Assembly (NCBI GenBank): GCA_026874595.1 | Contig: CM049318.1 | Span: 25,446,956-25,510,955, forward strand | Origin: Sipunculus nudus | Taxonomy: Eukaryota; Annelida; Sipuncula; Golfingiida; Sipunculidae | Reading direction: 5' to 3' | Length of the DNA: 64,000 nucleotides | In this document: positions 62,901 to 64,000 of the stretch, piece by piece | How positions within the stretch are numbered: position 1 is the stretch's first letter | How the letters are laid out: every line of letters begins with the position of its first letter | The notes under the pieces: generated by a model | What the model was told of the DNA's origin: nothing | The model's database searches: none | Seen by the model: only the letters and a program-made list of their open reading frames with translations | Position numbers and translations under genes: made by a program

Positions 62901-63287
62901 CTTTTATTTTCAATTAGTTCACATTTAAAATAACTGCTTTATAAATATTCATGAATTGCTTACTTGTCCACCATGATACAATGTGGGTGACTGCATTCAT
63001 ATATGAACTGTGATTTATGAACATTCATGAATTGTTTACTTGTGCACTCTGATAAGATGCAGGTCACTGCATTCACATATAAAATATGACTTATGAATAT
63101 TCATGAGATGCTTACTTGTCCATCCTGACGTCAGGCAGTGAGCGGTTGAGGGCGATCATGTTACTGGCCATCAGGTTAAACTGATTGATCTTAAACATAT
63201 CCCTCATCTCTTTCTGTTTGCTGGGAGGAATCACCACCGCCTTCCCCATCTCCCCTGGGCCCTGAGGAACCGGCTTCGGTAAAATTG
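12171..63287 (-). CDS. GALNT1/13-like: Polypeptide N-acetylgalactosaminyltransferase gene (GALNT1/13-like), 3' part: 12 exons plus 2 alternative exons
   Basis: This enzyme transfers GalNAc from UDP-GalNAc to Ser/Thr of proteins in the Golgi, the first step of mucin-type O-glycosylation. Joined exons on the minus strand: 63287-63116, 35912-35740, 35216-35112, 31551-31449, 30584-30414, 29307-29190, 28601-28421 (7a) or 24219-24039 (7b), 22279-22140, 21540-21442, 19976-19842 (10a) or 18647-18513 (10b), 14014-13936, 12241-12171. They encode about 515 residues; vertebrate GALNT1 has about 560, so only the tail, membrane anchor and most of the stem are missing (beyond the right edge). Family hallmarks seen: [21 protein letters not shown], the DAH (DxH) metal motif, DIWGGEN, VGHVFRK, then three lectin repeats with CLD/QxW motifs. 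GPGEMGK and PYTFPGGTG point to GALNT1/13 rather than GALNT2. All introns are GT-AG and phases match. The assignment to GALNT1 versus GALNT13 is not decided. Confidence 0.96.
12484..13146. mobile_element. Possible hAT-type MITE in intron 11
   Basis: The left end reads CAGGGATGGGTTTCAAT and the reverse complement of the right end reads CTGGGGTAGGCTTCAAT, an imperfect 17-bp inverted repeat with the CAGGG-like start common in hAT elements. Subterminal CTCAAGACT / AGTCTTGAG words are repeated near both ends. I could not find a matching 8-bp target duplication, so the call is tentative. Confidence 0.4.
13893..13946. repeat. Duplicated 5' splice junction of GALNT exon 11
   Basis: On the minus strand the exon end and donor CCATCTGTAG|GTAAGT occurs again as CCATCTGTAG|GTGAGA exactly 40 nt into the intron (last exon-equivalent base 13896 against 13936). 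Using the copy would hit an in-frame TAA right after the true donor (GGT AAG TAA). Confidence 0.8.
13936..14014 (-). CDS. GALNT1/13-like: GALNT exon 11: lectin gamma repeat, first half
   Basis: 79 nt, phase 0 to 1. The acceptor is ATCTTGCAG before ACATTA. It encodes [20 protein letters not shown] and RDTPSV; GALNT1 has [13 protein letters not shown] in this place. The usual CLD is CLG here, so the sugar-binding Asp of the gamma repeat is missing. The donor is TCTGTAG followed by GTAAGT; a second copy of CCATCTGTAG followed by GTGAGA lies 40 nt further into the intron. Confidence 0.92.
15439..15457. repeat. Poly-G tract
   Basis: About 19 consecutive G. Similar tracts are at 20409-20429 (C), 23479-23497 (G) and 55247-55260 (C). 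Confidence 0.95.
15955..16250. repeat. CT-rich low-complexity tract
   Basis: A strand-asymmetric run of CTTTCT/CTCTCT words. It gives long but meaningless open frames on both strands. A second such tract is at 17635-17775. Confidence 0.93.
16320..17530. repeat. Degenerate dispersed or tandem repeat with GGTGGCGCCACC core
   Basis: Blocks containing the palindrome-like GGTGGCGCCACC(TGTGTT) recur near 16408, 16740 and 17490, with related TGGTGGCG(C/T)CATCTGC blocks near 17065 and 17353. Flanking phrases such as CTCATATCTCAGGA and TGGTTCAATGTATTGG also repeat. They explain the long plus-strand open frame at 17036-17794. The family is not recognised. Confidence 0.7.
17635..17775. repeat. CT-rich low-complexity tract
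   Basis: TCTCTCTCCC-type words following the GGTGGCGCC repeat block. Confidence 0.85.
18513..18647 (-). CDS. GALNT1/13-like: GALNT exon 10b: alternative lectin beta repeat
   Basis: 135 nt (45 codons), phase 0 to 0, exactly the size of exon 10a. The acceptor is TTTTCCCAG before ATTTTT; the donor is AACCACCAG followed by GTATTG. It encodes [20 protein letters not shown] and [20 protein letters not shown], then KYNHQ. The GalNAc-binding Asp (LCLD) and the QxW motif are kept while the surrounding surface is largely different. Because 135 is a multiple of three, double inclusion or skipping would keep the frame, unlike the exon 7 pair. Mutually exclusive use with 10a is inferred from equal length, gap-free alignment and adjacency. 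Confidence 0.9.
18764..18962. promoter_or_regulatory. Cluster of AAGGTCA words next to exon 10b
   Basis: Several AAGGTCA hexamer-type words occur in about 200 bp, including a full TCAAGGTCA (about 18767-18777), the monomer site used by NR5A/ERR-type nuclear receptors. The cluster lies just upstream of exon 10b on the transcribed strand. It may be only a short simple repeat; function is not shown. Confidence 0.3.
19842..19976 (-). CDS. GALNT1/13-like: GALNT exon 10a: lectin beta repeat, version a
   Basis: 135 nt (45 codons), phase 0 to 0. The acceptor is GTTTACAG before GTATTT; the donor is AAACAG followed by GTGGGT. It encodes [20 protein letters not shown] and [20 protein letters not shown]. 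The LCLD Asp and the QxW motif of a carbohydrate-binding ricin-B repeat are both present. It aligns without gaps to exon 10b (19 of 45 residues identical, including FxY, LCLD, CHGLxGNQxWxY). Vertebrate GALNT1 has TDDLCLDVS here, so 10a is the conserved version. Confidence 0.95.
20991..21174. mobile_element. MITE, about 184 bp, TIR CAGTCAAACCTC / AAGGTTTAACAG
   Basis: Left end TACAGTCAAACCTC and right end AAGGTTTAACAGTA form an imperfect inverted repeat flanked by TA. The inside holds GACCACCT / CCATGGTGGTC words, as in other short Tc1/mariner- or pogo-type MITEs. A related diverged copy seems to lie at about 59196-59360. Confidence 0.6.
21442..21540 (-). CDS. GALNT1/13-like: GALNT exon 9: lectin domain alpha repeat
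   Basis: 99 nt (33 codons), phase 0 to 0. The acceptor is TTTTAAG before GTACGG; the donor is AATCAG followed by GTAGGT. It encodes [16 protein letters not shown] and [18 protein letters not shown] holds the Asp that binds GalNAc in the alpha repeat of GALNT lectin domains. It matches GALNT1, where NQCLD and CHGMGGNQ occupy the same places. Confidence 0.95.
21586..21717. mobile_element. MITE, about 132 bp, TIR CAGTGAAACCTGT
   Basis: Left end CAGTGAAACCTGT and right end ACAGGTTTCACTG are perfect inverted repeats, with a further inverted match AATAAGACCAC / GTGGTCTTATT inside. A half copy (ACAGTGAAGCCTGTGTTATA) starts near 33358. Confidence 0.75.
21740..21776. repeat. (TA)n microsatellite
   Basis: About 18 TA units, next to the 132-bp MITE. 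Confidence 0.95.
22140..22279 (-). CDS. GALNT1/13-like: GALNT exon 8: end of catalytic domain and linker
   Basis: 140 nt. The acceptor is ATTACAG before GGGTAC; with the G left by either exon 7a or 7b it restores [13 protein letters not shown]. It then encodes [20 protein letters not shown] and LDYFSLGE, which closes the catalytic domain and enters the lectin domain. The donor is GGAGAA followed by GTGAGT, phase 0. Confidence 0.96.
24039..24219 (-). CDS. GALNT1/13-like: GALNT exon 7b: alternative catalytic loop exon
   Basis: 181 nt, phases identical to exon 7a. The acceptor is TGTTCTAG before GTGTGG; the donor is AATCCAG followed by GTTGGC, a weak site. It encodes [20 protein letters not shown], then [19 protein letters not shown] and [16 protein letters not shown]. 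The metal-binding VGH and the RK are kept, but the lid loop differs ([12 protein letters not shown] against [12 protein letters not shown]) and SRVGH resembles GALNT2-type enzymes. Reading continues open past the donor for several codons, so a retained-intron form would also be translated briefly. No frame break or stop is present, so it looks functional and not a relic. I infer mutually exclusive use with 7a. Confidence 0.93.
24248..24428. repeat. Short repeated words upstream of exon 7b: TGATGTCA and CCATGGAAACAAACAT
   Basis: GTGATGTCA or its complement occurs four times in about 130 bp, and CCATGGAAACAAACAT occurs twice (from about 24388 and 24420). On the transcribed strand these lie within 210 nt upstream of the exon 7b acceptor, where splicing-control elements of alternative exons often sit. 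Function is not shown. Confidence 0.5.
26184..26401. promoter_or_regulatory. Cluster of X-box-like palindromes (RFX-type) between exons 7a and 7b
   Basis: GTTGCCATGGCAAC at 26301-26314 is a perfect palindrome and fits the RFX X-box form (two GTTGCC-type half sites). Variants GTTGCCATGGTAAT (26184-26197), GTTTCCATGGCAAT (26388-26401) and GTTGCCATGGAAAC (24415-24428) occur nearby. They may be an enhancer or just a repeat family. Confidence 0.4.
28421..28601 (-). CDS. GALNT1/13-like: GALNT exon 7a: catalytic loop exon, GALNT1-like version
   Basis: 181 nt, starting in phase 0 and ending in phase 1. The acceptor CCCATAG before ATTTGG has a poor pyrimidine tract; the donor is AACCCAG followed by GTCAGG. 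It encodes [33 protein letters not shown] and, after a gap, [17 protein letters not shown]. The last His of SHVGH is the expected Mn2+ ligand, and [12 protein letters not shown] is the flexible lid loop, nearly identical to vertebrate GALNT1. One oddity is MCSG where most family members have QCGG. It is paired with exon 7b: same length, same phases, 35 of 60 residues identical. Inclusion of both would shift the frame, as would skipping both. Confidence 0.95.
29190..29307 (-). CDS. GALNT1/13-like: GALNT exon 6: Gal/GalNAc-transferase motif (DIWGGEN)
   Basis: 118 nt. The acceptor is AATTTCAG before GTCACC. It encodes [36 protein letters not shown] and FR. The DIWGGEN stretch is the heart of the conserved second catalytic subdomain. 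The donor is TTCAGG followed by GTAACT, phase 0, the phase with which both alternative exons 7a and 7b begin. Confidence 0.97.
29640..30425. repeat. Minisatellite of 41-42 bp seeded on the exon 5 splice junction
   Basis: The unit reads GGAATACTCCTGTCCTTTAA followed by CTATTTGTCACTCAACAGAGA, with degenerate copies back to about 29500. Its right edge is the end of GALNT exon 5: the last 20 exon bases plus GTGAGTGA appear, on the minus strand, as repeat units. Three units keep a complete CTCTCAG|GTGAGTGA donor (exon-end equivalents at 30373, 30211, 29964). Most others read CTCTCTG|TTGAGT, with the GT lost. Confidence 0.93.
30414..30584 (-). CDS. GALNT1/13-like: GALNT exon 5: central catalytic domain
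   Basis: 171 nt. The acceptor is CTTGTAG before GACCTC. It encodes [37 protein letters not shown] and [20 protein letters not shown], which runs almost residue for residue along vertebrate GALNT1. The donor is CCTCTCAG followed by GTGAGTGA, a near-consensus site. The last 20 nt of the exon together with this donor are the seed of the 41-42 bp tandem array at about 29640-30425. Confidence 0.97.
31376..31430 (-). other. Possible tRNA-derived SINE remnant
   Basis: On the minus strand GTAGATACTAAGTTCAAATC followed by TCAGCC resembles a tRNA B-box region (GTTCAAATC). No A box at the right distance and no tRNA fold could be made out. Confidence 0.2.
31449..31551 (-). CDS. GALNT1/13-like: GALNT exon 4: DxH metal-binding motif
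   Basis: 103 nt. The acceptor is TTGTAAG before GTGCTG. It encodes [19 protein letters not shown] and then [18 protein letters not shown] is the DxH motif that, with a later His, holds Mn2+ and the UDP diphosphate in GT27 enzymes. The donor is GACAG followed by GTCAGT, phase 2. Confidence 0.96.
33487..34995. mobile_element. TIR element (TACTGTGGTTG ends) with another element nested inside
   Basis: The left end TACTGTGGTTGCCTTTTTAT and the reverse complement of the right end TACTGTGGTTGGCTTTATTT match, continuing with TTTGCGAGG / TTCGCGAGG. A third copy of this terminus, TACTGTTGTTGCCTTCATAT, faces the same way at 35110-35091 and touches exon 3. The ends look like a non-autonomous DNA transposon with TA target sites. 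The interior is mostly the nested element at 33742-34829. Confidence 0.7.
33742..34829. mobile_element. Nested TIR element, about 1.09 kb
   Basis: Left end TACTGTATTTATTCTAATTT (then GGCGACC) and the reverse complement of the right end TACCGTATTGATTCCAATTT (then AGCGATCC) match over about 28 bp. It sits inside the 33487-34995 element. No transposase reading frame is visible. Confidence 0.7.
35112..35216 (-). CDS. GALNT1/13-like: GALNT exon 3: catalytic domain, RSGLIRAR motif
   Basis: 105 nt. The acceptor CTGTAG precedes ATTTCC; joined to exon 2 it restores [14 protein letters not shown]. It continues through [20 protein letters not shown], the conserved donor-binding stretch. The donor is CTCAGAG followed by GTACTG, and from its second base the intron matches the terminal repeat of a transposon family found just downstream (see findings). 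Confidence 0.96.
35740..35912 (-). CDS. GALNT1/13-like: GALNT exon 2: start of GT-A fold, FHNEAW motif
   Basis: 173 nt. The acceptor is TTTCAG before TTGTAAG; its first T completes an Asn codon, giving the junction [11 protein letters not shown]. It encodes [15 protein letters not shown] and [14 protein letters not shown], then [11 protein letters not shown], the Rossmann-like UDP-sugar-binding start of the GT27 catalytic domain. The Cys of NCK matches the conserved Cys of this position in GALNTs (GCKTK in vertebrate GALNT1). The donor is GAAAGAG followed by GTAGAG, phase 1. It is separated from exon 1 by a 27-kb intron that carries the large transposon. Confidence 0.96.
36160..36345. repeat. 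Dispersed repeat, one of two diverged copies
   Basis: This block and 62515-62670 share phrases in the same order on the plus strand (AACAGCCAA, GCCCA, GGGCCAGA, GAGAAGTC). Their minus-strand translations align too (WLFL, then GIY, then II). It is probably an old interspersed repeat of unknown family. Confidence 0.4.
38450..38600. repeat. GA-rich low-complexity tract
   Basis: A purine-rich run of GAGAGA/AAAGAA words without coding meaning. Confidence 0.9.
41278..41858. mobile_element. Inverted-repeat element, about 580 bp, TAAAGCCC ends
   Basis: Left end TAAAGCCCCAAAACACACTA (then GCGCGC) and the reverse complement of the right end TAAAGCCCAAAACAGACTAA (then CGCGCG) match. Both arms carry repeated GCGTCAAGCGTCA words (TGACGCTTGACGC on the right), a CpG-rich island in AT-rich DNA. 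No protein is encoded. The type is not assigned. Confidence 0.7.
41902..42085 (+). mobile_element. Small retroposed sequence with poly(A) and target-site duplication
   Basis: AAGGCTATCCTGAT (41902-41915) and AAGGATATCCTGAT (42072-42085) are 14-bp near-identical direct repeats. Between them is about 155 bp ending in ATTAATAAA followed by a long A run. This is the mark of L1-type retroposition of a short transcript or SINE. Confidence 0.75.
44745..44748. repeat. Target-site duplication TATA, left copy
   Basis: TATA directly precedes the transposon end TGTCAGAGACGAG and is matched by TATA at 53907-53910 after CTCGTCTCTGACA. A four-base duplication fits the transposon class, but the flank is AT-rich so chance is possible. 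Confidence 0.55.
44749..44885. repeat. Left terminal inverted repeat of the large transposon
   Basis: It starts TGTCAGAGACGAG and contains CTCGCCTAGGCGAG (44814-44827), a perfect 14-bp palindrome, plus several ATTTTAAACTCGCCT words. It pairs with 53794-53906 and, across the nested insertion, with about 51880-51913. Confidence 0.88.
45008..45990. repeat. Tandem 163-bp subterminal repeats, about six copies (left arm)
   Basis: CAAATTAGGGCCGCCATT (or CAAATCAGGG) begins at 45008, 45171, 45334, 45497, 45660, 45823 and about 45987, so the period is 163 bp. Copies alternate between two subtypes (AACGAAAAT and GACGGAAAT). Short open frames in them, such as at 45782-45970, are not genes. Confidence 0.95.
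46503..46519 (+). other. Acceptor-like sequence directly before the transposase ATG
   Basis: A T-rich run ending TTTTTTCTTAG sits directly in front of ATGGCC and has the form of a 3' splice site. It could mean that the transposase message has a 5' leader intron. The TAG is also an in-frame stop, which fixes this ATG as the first one in the genomic frame. Confidence 0.35.
46520..50867 (+). pseudogene. Transposase-like gene with XPG/FEN-type nuclease region, broken by one stop and one frameshift
   Basis: Three pieces follow one another: 46520-48589 (ends in TGA), 48590-50605 in the same frame, and the C-terminal part in another frame to 50867; together about 1,450 codons. The N-terminus has Cys/His clusters ([26 protein letters not shown]). 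The middle has [13 protein letters not shown] and NLSIDMQLY, possible catalytic acidic residues of an RNase-H-type transposase. The second piece has [44 protein letters not shown] and [15 protein letters not shown], the order of N- and I-regions of XPG/FEN nucleases. The end is Cys-rich ([21 protein letters not shown]). The frameshift falls near an A7 run at about 50440. No host role is suggested. Confidence 0.88.
48587..48589 (+). other. Premature TGA in the transposase
   Basis: The reading frame is open on both sides in the same phase, and the stop is the only in-frame break of the first two pieces. The context TTT TGA ATG suggests a CGA to TGA change, the usual result of CpG decay; this is inferred. 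Confidence 0.8.
50895..50960. repeat. (TA)n microsatellite inside the transposon
   Basis: About 33 TA units right after the transposase reading frame; it creates artificial long frames of alternating Ile-Tyr. Confidence 0.97.
51278..51770. repeat. 163-bp subterminal repeats, about three inverted copies (right arm)
   Basis: GGCGGCCCTAATTTGCATAT recurs about every 162-163 bp (near 51430, 51592, 51755), in the opposite orientation to the copies at 45008-45990. The left arm has about six copies, the right about three. Confidence 0.93.
51914..51917. repeat. Target-site duplication CTAG, left copy
   Basis: CTAG is found here and at 53790-53793, on both sides of the nested element. Removing the element plus one CTAG gives a sequence that matches the uninterrupted left TIR of the outer transposon apart from one base. 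Confidence 0.7.
51918..53789. mobile_element. Nested 1.87-kb non-autonomous element with very long inverted repeats
   Basis: It begins ACGAGATCACAATCGCAATC and ends with the exact complement; the arms match through CTCGCCTAGGCGAG, CATCATGGAGCAGGCCAGGA and on to about 52220 / 53500, giving arms of about 300 bp. It interrupts the right TIR of the large transposon and is flanked by CTAG. It encodes no protein. The shared CTCGCCTAGGCGAG motif and 4-bp duplication suggest it is moved by the same kind of transposase (inferred). Confidence 0.85.
53067..53094. repeat. (CTAT)n microsatellite
   Basis: Short run of TCTATCTA units, one interrupted by TCTG. Confidence 0.9.
53794..53906. repeat. Right terminal inverted repeat of the large transposon (outer part)
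   Basis: The reverse complement starts TGTCAGAGACGAGATTGAAA and follows the left TIR with a few substitutions, up to the nested insertion. Confidence 0.88.
53911..55205. other. Intron 1 sequence with degenerate TACTGC/CATGCT repeats
   Basis: No coding exon is seen. From about 54885 the sequence is rich in TACTGC, CATGCTG and ACAGTATATACTG words, including two neighbouring ACAGTATATACTG palindromes. The same word style resumes at 57880-58180, on the other side of the inserted element. Confidence 0.5.
55206..57109. mobile_element. 1.9-kb TIR element with GACGTAATAAGCGCCC ends
   Basis: Left end TACCGTAATCGACGTAATAA (then GCGCCCC) and the reverse complement of the right end TACTGTATTCGACGTAATAA (then GCGCCCC) match. 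Further GCGCC(C) words lie subterminally on both sides. Probable TA target site. Internal short frames show no domain I recognise, so it is most likely non-autonomous. Confidence 0.8.
57880..58180. repeat. Degenerate short repeat of TACTGC / TTTCCTGCTG words
   Basis: Irregular repetition of words such as ATACTGCAAATA, ATGCTGCA and TGCTTTCCTGCTGC. Related to the words at 54885-55190. Confidence 0.5.
59453..60268. mobile_element. TIR element, about 816 bp, CAGTAGAGCGCCG ends with TA target
   Basis: TACAGTAGAGCGCCGTATTT at the left and CGGCGCTCTACTGTA at the right are inverted, each including a TA. Adjacent TTTCCGAA / TTCGGAAA words continue the repeat. This type of end and TA site fits pogo/Tigger-like elements. 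Inside, a phrase of about 45 bp (TCAATTACG, then GAAACACCATGTT) occurs twice (about 59917 and 60092). A minus-strand open frame at 59642-59878 has no domain I can name. Confidence 0.8.
60270..62000. other. Intron 1 sequence, no feature seen
   Basis: AT-rich DNA without recognisable exon, repeat array or TIR element. Confidence 0.5.
62515..62670. repeat. Dispersed repeat, second diverged copy
   Basis: Partner of the block at 36160-36345; see there for the shared phrases. Confidence 0.4.
62951..63123. repeat. 76-bp tandem repeat seeded on the exon 1 splice junction
   Basis: Read on the minus strand, the junction TGGACAA|GTAAGC at 63116 is followed 76 nt later by TGCACAA|GTAAAC and 76 nt after that by TGGACAA|GTAAGC. 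Each is followed by ATTCATGAATATTCAT-type sequence and ATATGTGAATGCAGT-type sequence. More ATGAATATTCATGA palindromes continue to about 62030. Confidence 0.88.
63116..63287 (-). CDS. GALNT1/13-like: GALNT exon 1 (first visible): end of stem and start of catalytic domain
   Basis: 172 nt. The acceptor is TTTGCAG before CAATTT, and the first two bases complete a codon from an exon outside the window. It encodes [19 protein letters not shown], then [11 protein letters not shown] and [13 protein letters not shown], closely matching the region before the catalytic domain of GALNT1/13. The donor is GACAA followed by GTAAGC, leaving two bases (AA) that the next exon completes to AAT. The intron that follows (toward lower coordinates) begins with two diverged copies of this junction; see the repeat at 62951-63123. 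The exon upstream of it is not in the window. Confidence 0.95.
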
Positions 63288-64000
63288 CTGCAAAGAAAAC
63301 ACAGAACTGATAACAAAGAAAATGATAACAAAGAAAGCTTGGTGCACACTGATGTGGTTTGTCATGAAAATATTCCCACAACCAAAAAAGTTACTTGTAC
63401 AAGTTTAACTATGATACTGTTTCAAGTATATATATATTAAAATCTGTCGTACTTTAGGTGAACTTTGAGAGACAATGTATTAAACTGTGAAACATTTACC
63501 CATCTATGACATGTAAATCATGCACCGATTATAAAAATGTATACTTTTTAACCAATAACAACAATGATTCCCCTTTTTGGGTGTCAGTATGAGTTATGGG
63601 ATGGCTATCTCCTGTACTTTAACACTTGTGTGAACAAACCTTTACTCACCAATCCTTGTTACATCAGTATGAACAAAGTTTGGAACACATTTCAATGTTT
63701 ATCAGTGCTGGTTATTTAAGATAGAATTGATGTCAATTTAAATTGTACATTGTTATCATTCTAAGAGCTGAGAAAAAAGACTTAAAAAAAGATGAAATTG
63801 TTTTATCAAATTTAAATGAAGCTATATTTGTCATAAAAAACTAGTCTGTTAACCTAACGCTCAGACGAAATTTTGGAAAGTTCCATCTGAGTTTAGAGCT
63901 TCTGAAGAGGAGTTGACATGCGTTGAATTTTGAAGGGTTTTGTAAAAATTGAATCTTTCTTTTTGTATTTTATGTAATAATCATATCATTATAAATCATC
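63288..64000. other. Intron upstream of the first visible exon
   Basis: AT-rich sequence with no recognisable exon. The preceding GALNT exon (stem / membrane anchor) must lie beyond 64000. Confidence 0.5.

Overview
The window is AT-rich, intron-rich animal DNA, most likely from an invertebrate. A mollusc or other lophotrochozoan is my best guess, from the repeat style and the kind of DNA transposons present; nothing here proves it. It holds one host gene, read right to left, plus several DNA transposons and minisatellites. I see no rRNA, no convincing tRNA, no CRISPR array and no bacterial-type operon.

The host gene is a polypeptide N-acetylgalactosaminyltransferase of the GALNT1/GALNT13 type (minus strand, 63287 down to 12171). 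I could join 12 coding exons plus two extra alternative exons. They cover the end of the stem, the whole GT-A catalytic domain and the whole C-terminal ricin-type lectin domain up to the stop codon. The N-terminal cytoplasmic tail, the membrane anchor and most of the stem lie beyond the right edge. All junctions obey GT-AG and agree in phase.

The most notable result is two pairs of look-alike exons. Exons 7a (28421-28601) and 7b (24039-24219) are both exactly 181 nt, with the same phases, and encode alternative versions of the VGHVFRK / flexible-loop part of the catalytic domain. Exons 10a (19842-19976) and 10b (18513-18647) are both exactly 135 nt and encode alternative versions of the lectin beta repeat. 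If each pair is mutually exclusive, one gene gives four enzymes that differ in both the catalytic loop and the lectin module.

A second pattern is that three exon-intron junctions of this gene (first visible exon, exon 5, exon 11) are copied in tandem into the following intron. These copies place near-perfect decoy 5' splice sites 40-450 nt downstream of the real ones. A fourth junction (exon 3) directly abuts the end of an inverted-repeat transposon, so the splice donor lies at the insertion point.

Layout: 1-12170 is downstream/3'UTR sequence with a large 34-bp minisatellite (2462-3962). 12171-35912 holds exons 12 to 2. The 27-kb intron (35913-63115) contains a 9.16-kb DNA transposon (44749-53906) with a broken XPG-nuclease-type transposase gene on the plus strand, probably Academ superfamily. 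A 1.87-kb relative is nested in its right end. Two further TIR elements (55206-57109, 59453-60268) lie to the right. 63116-63287 is the first visible exon.
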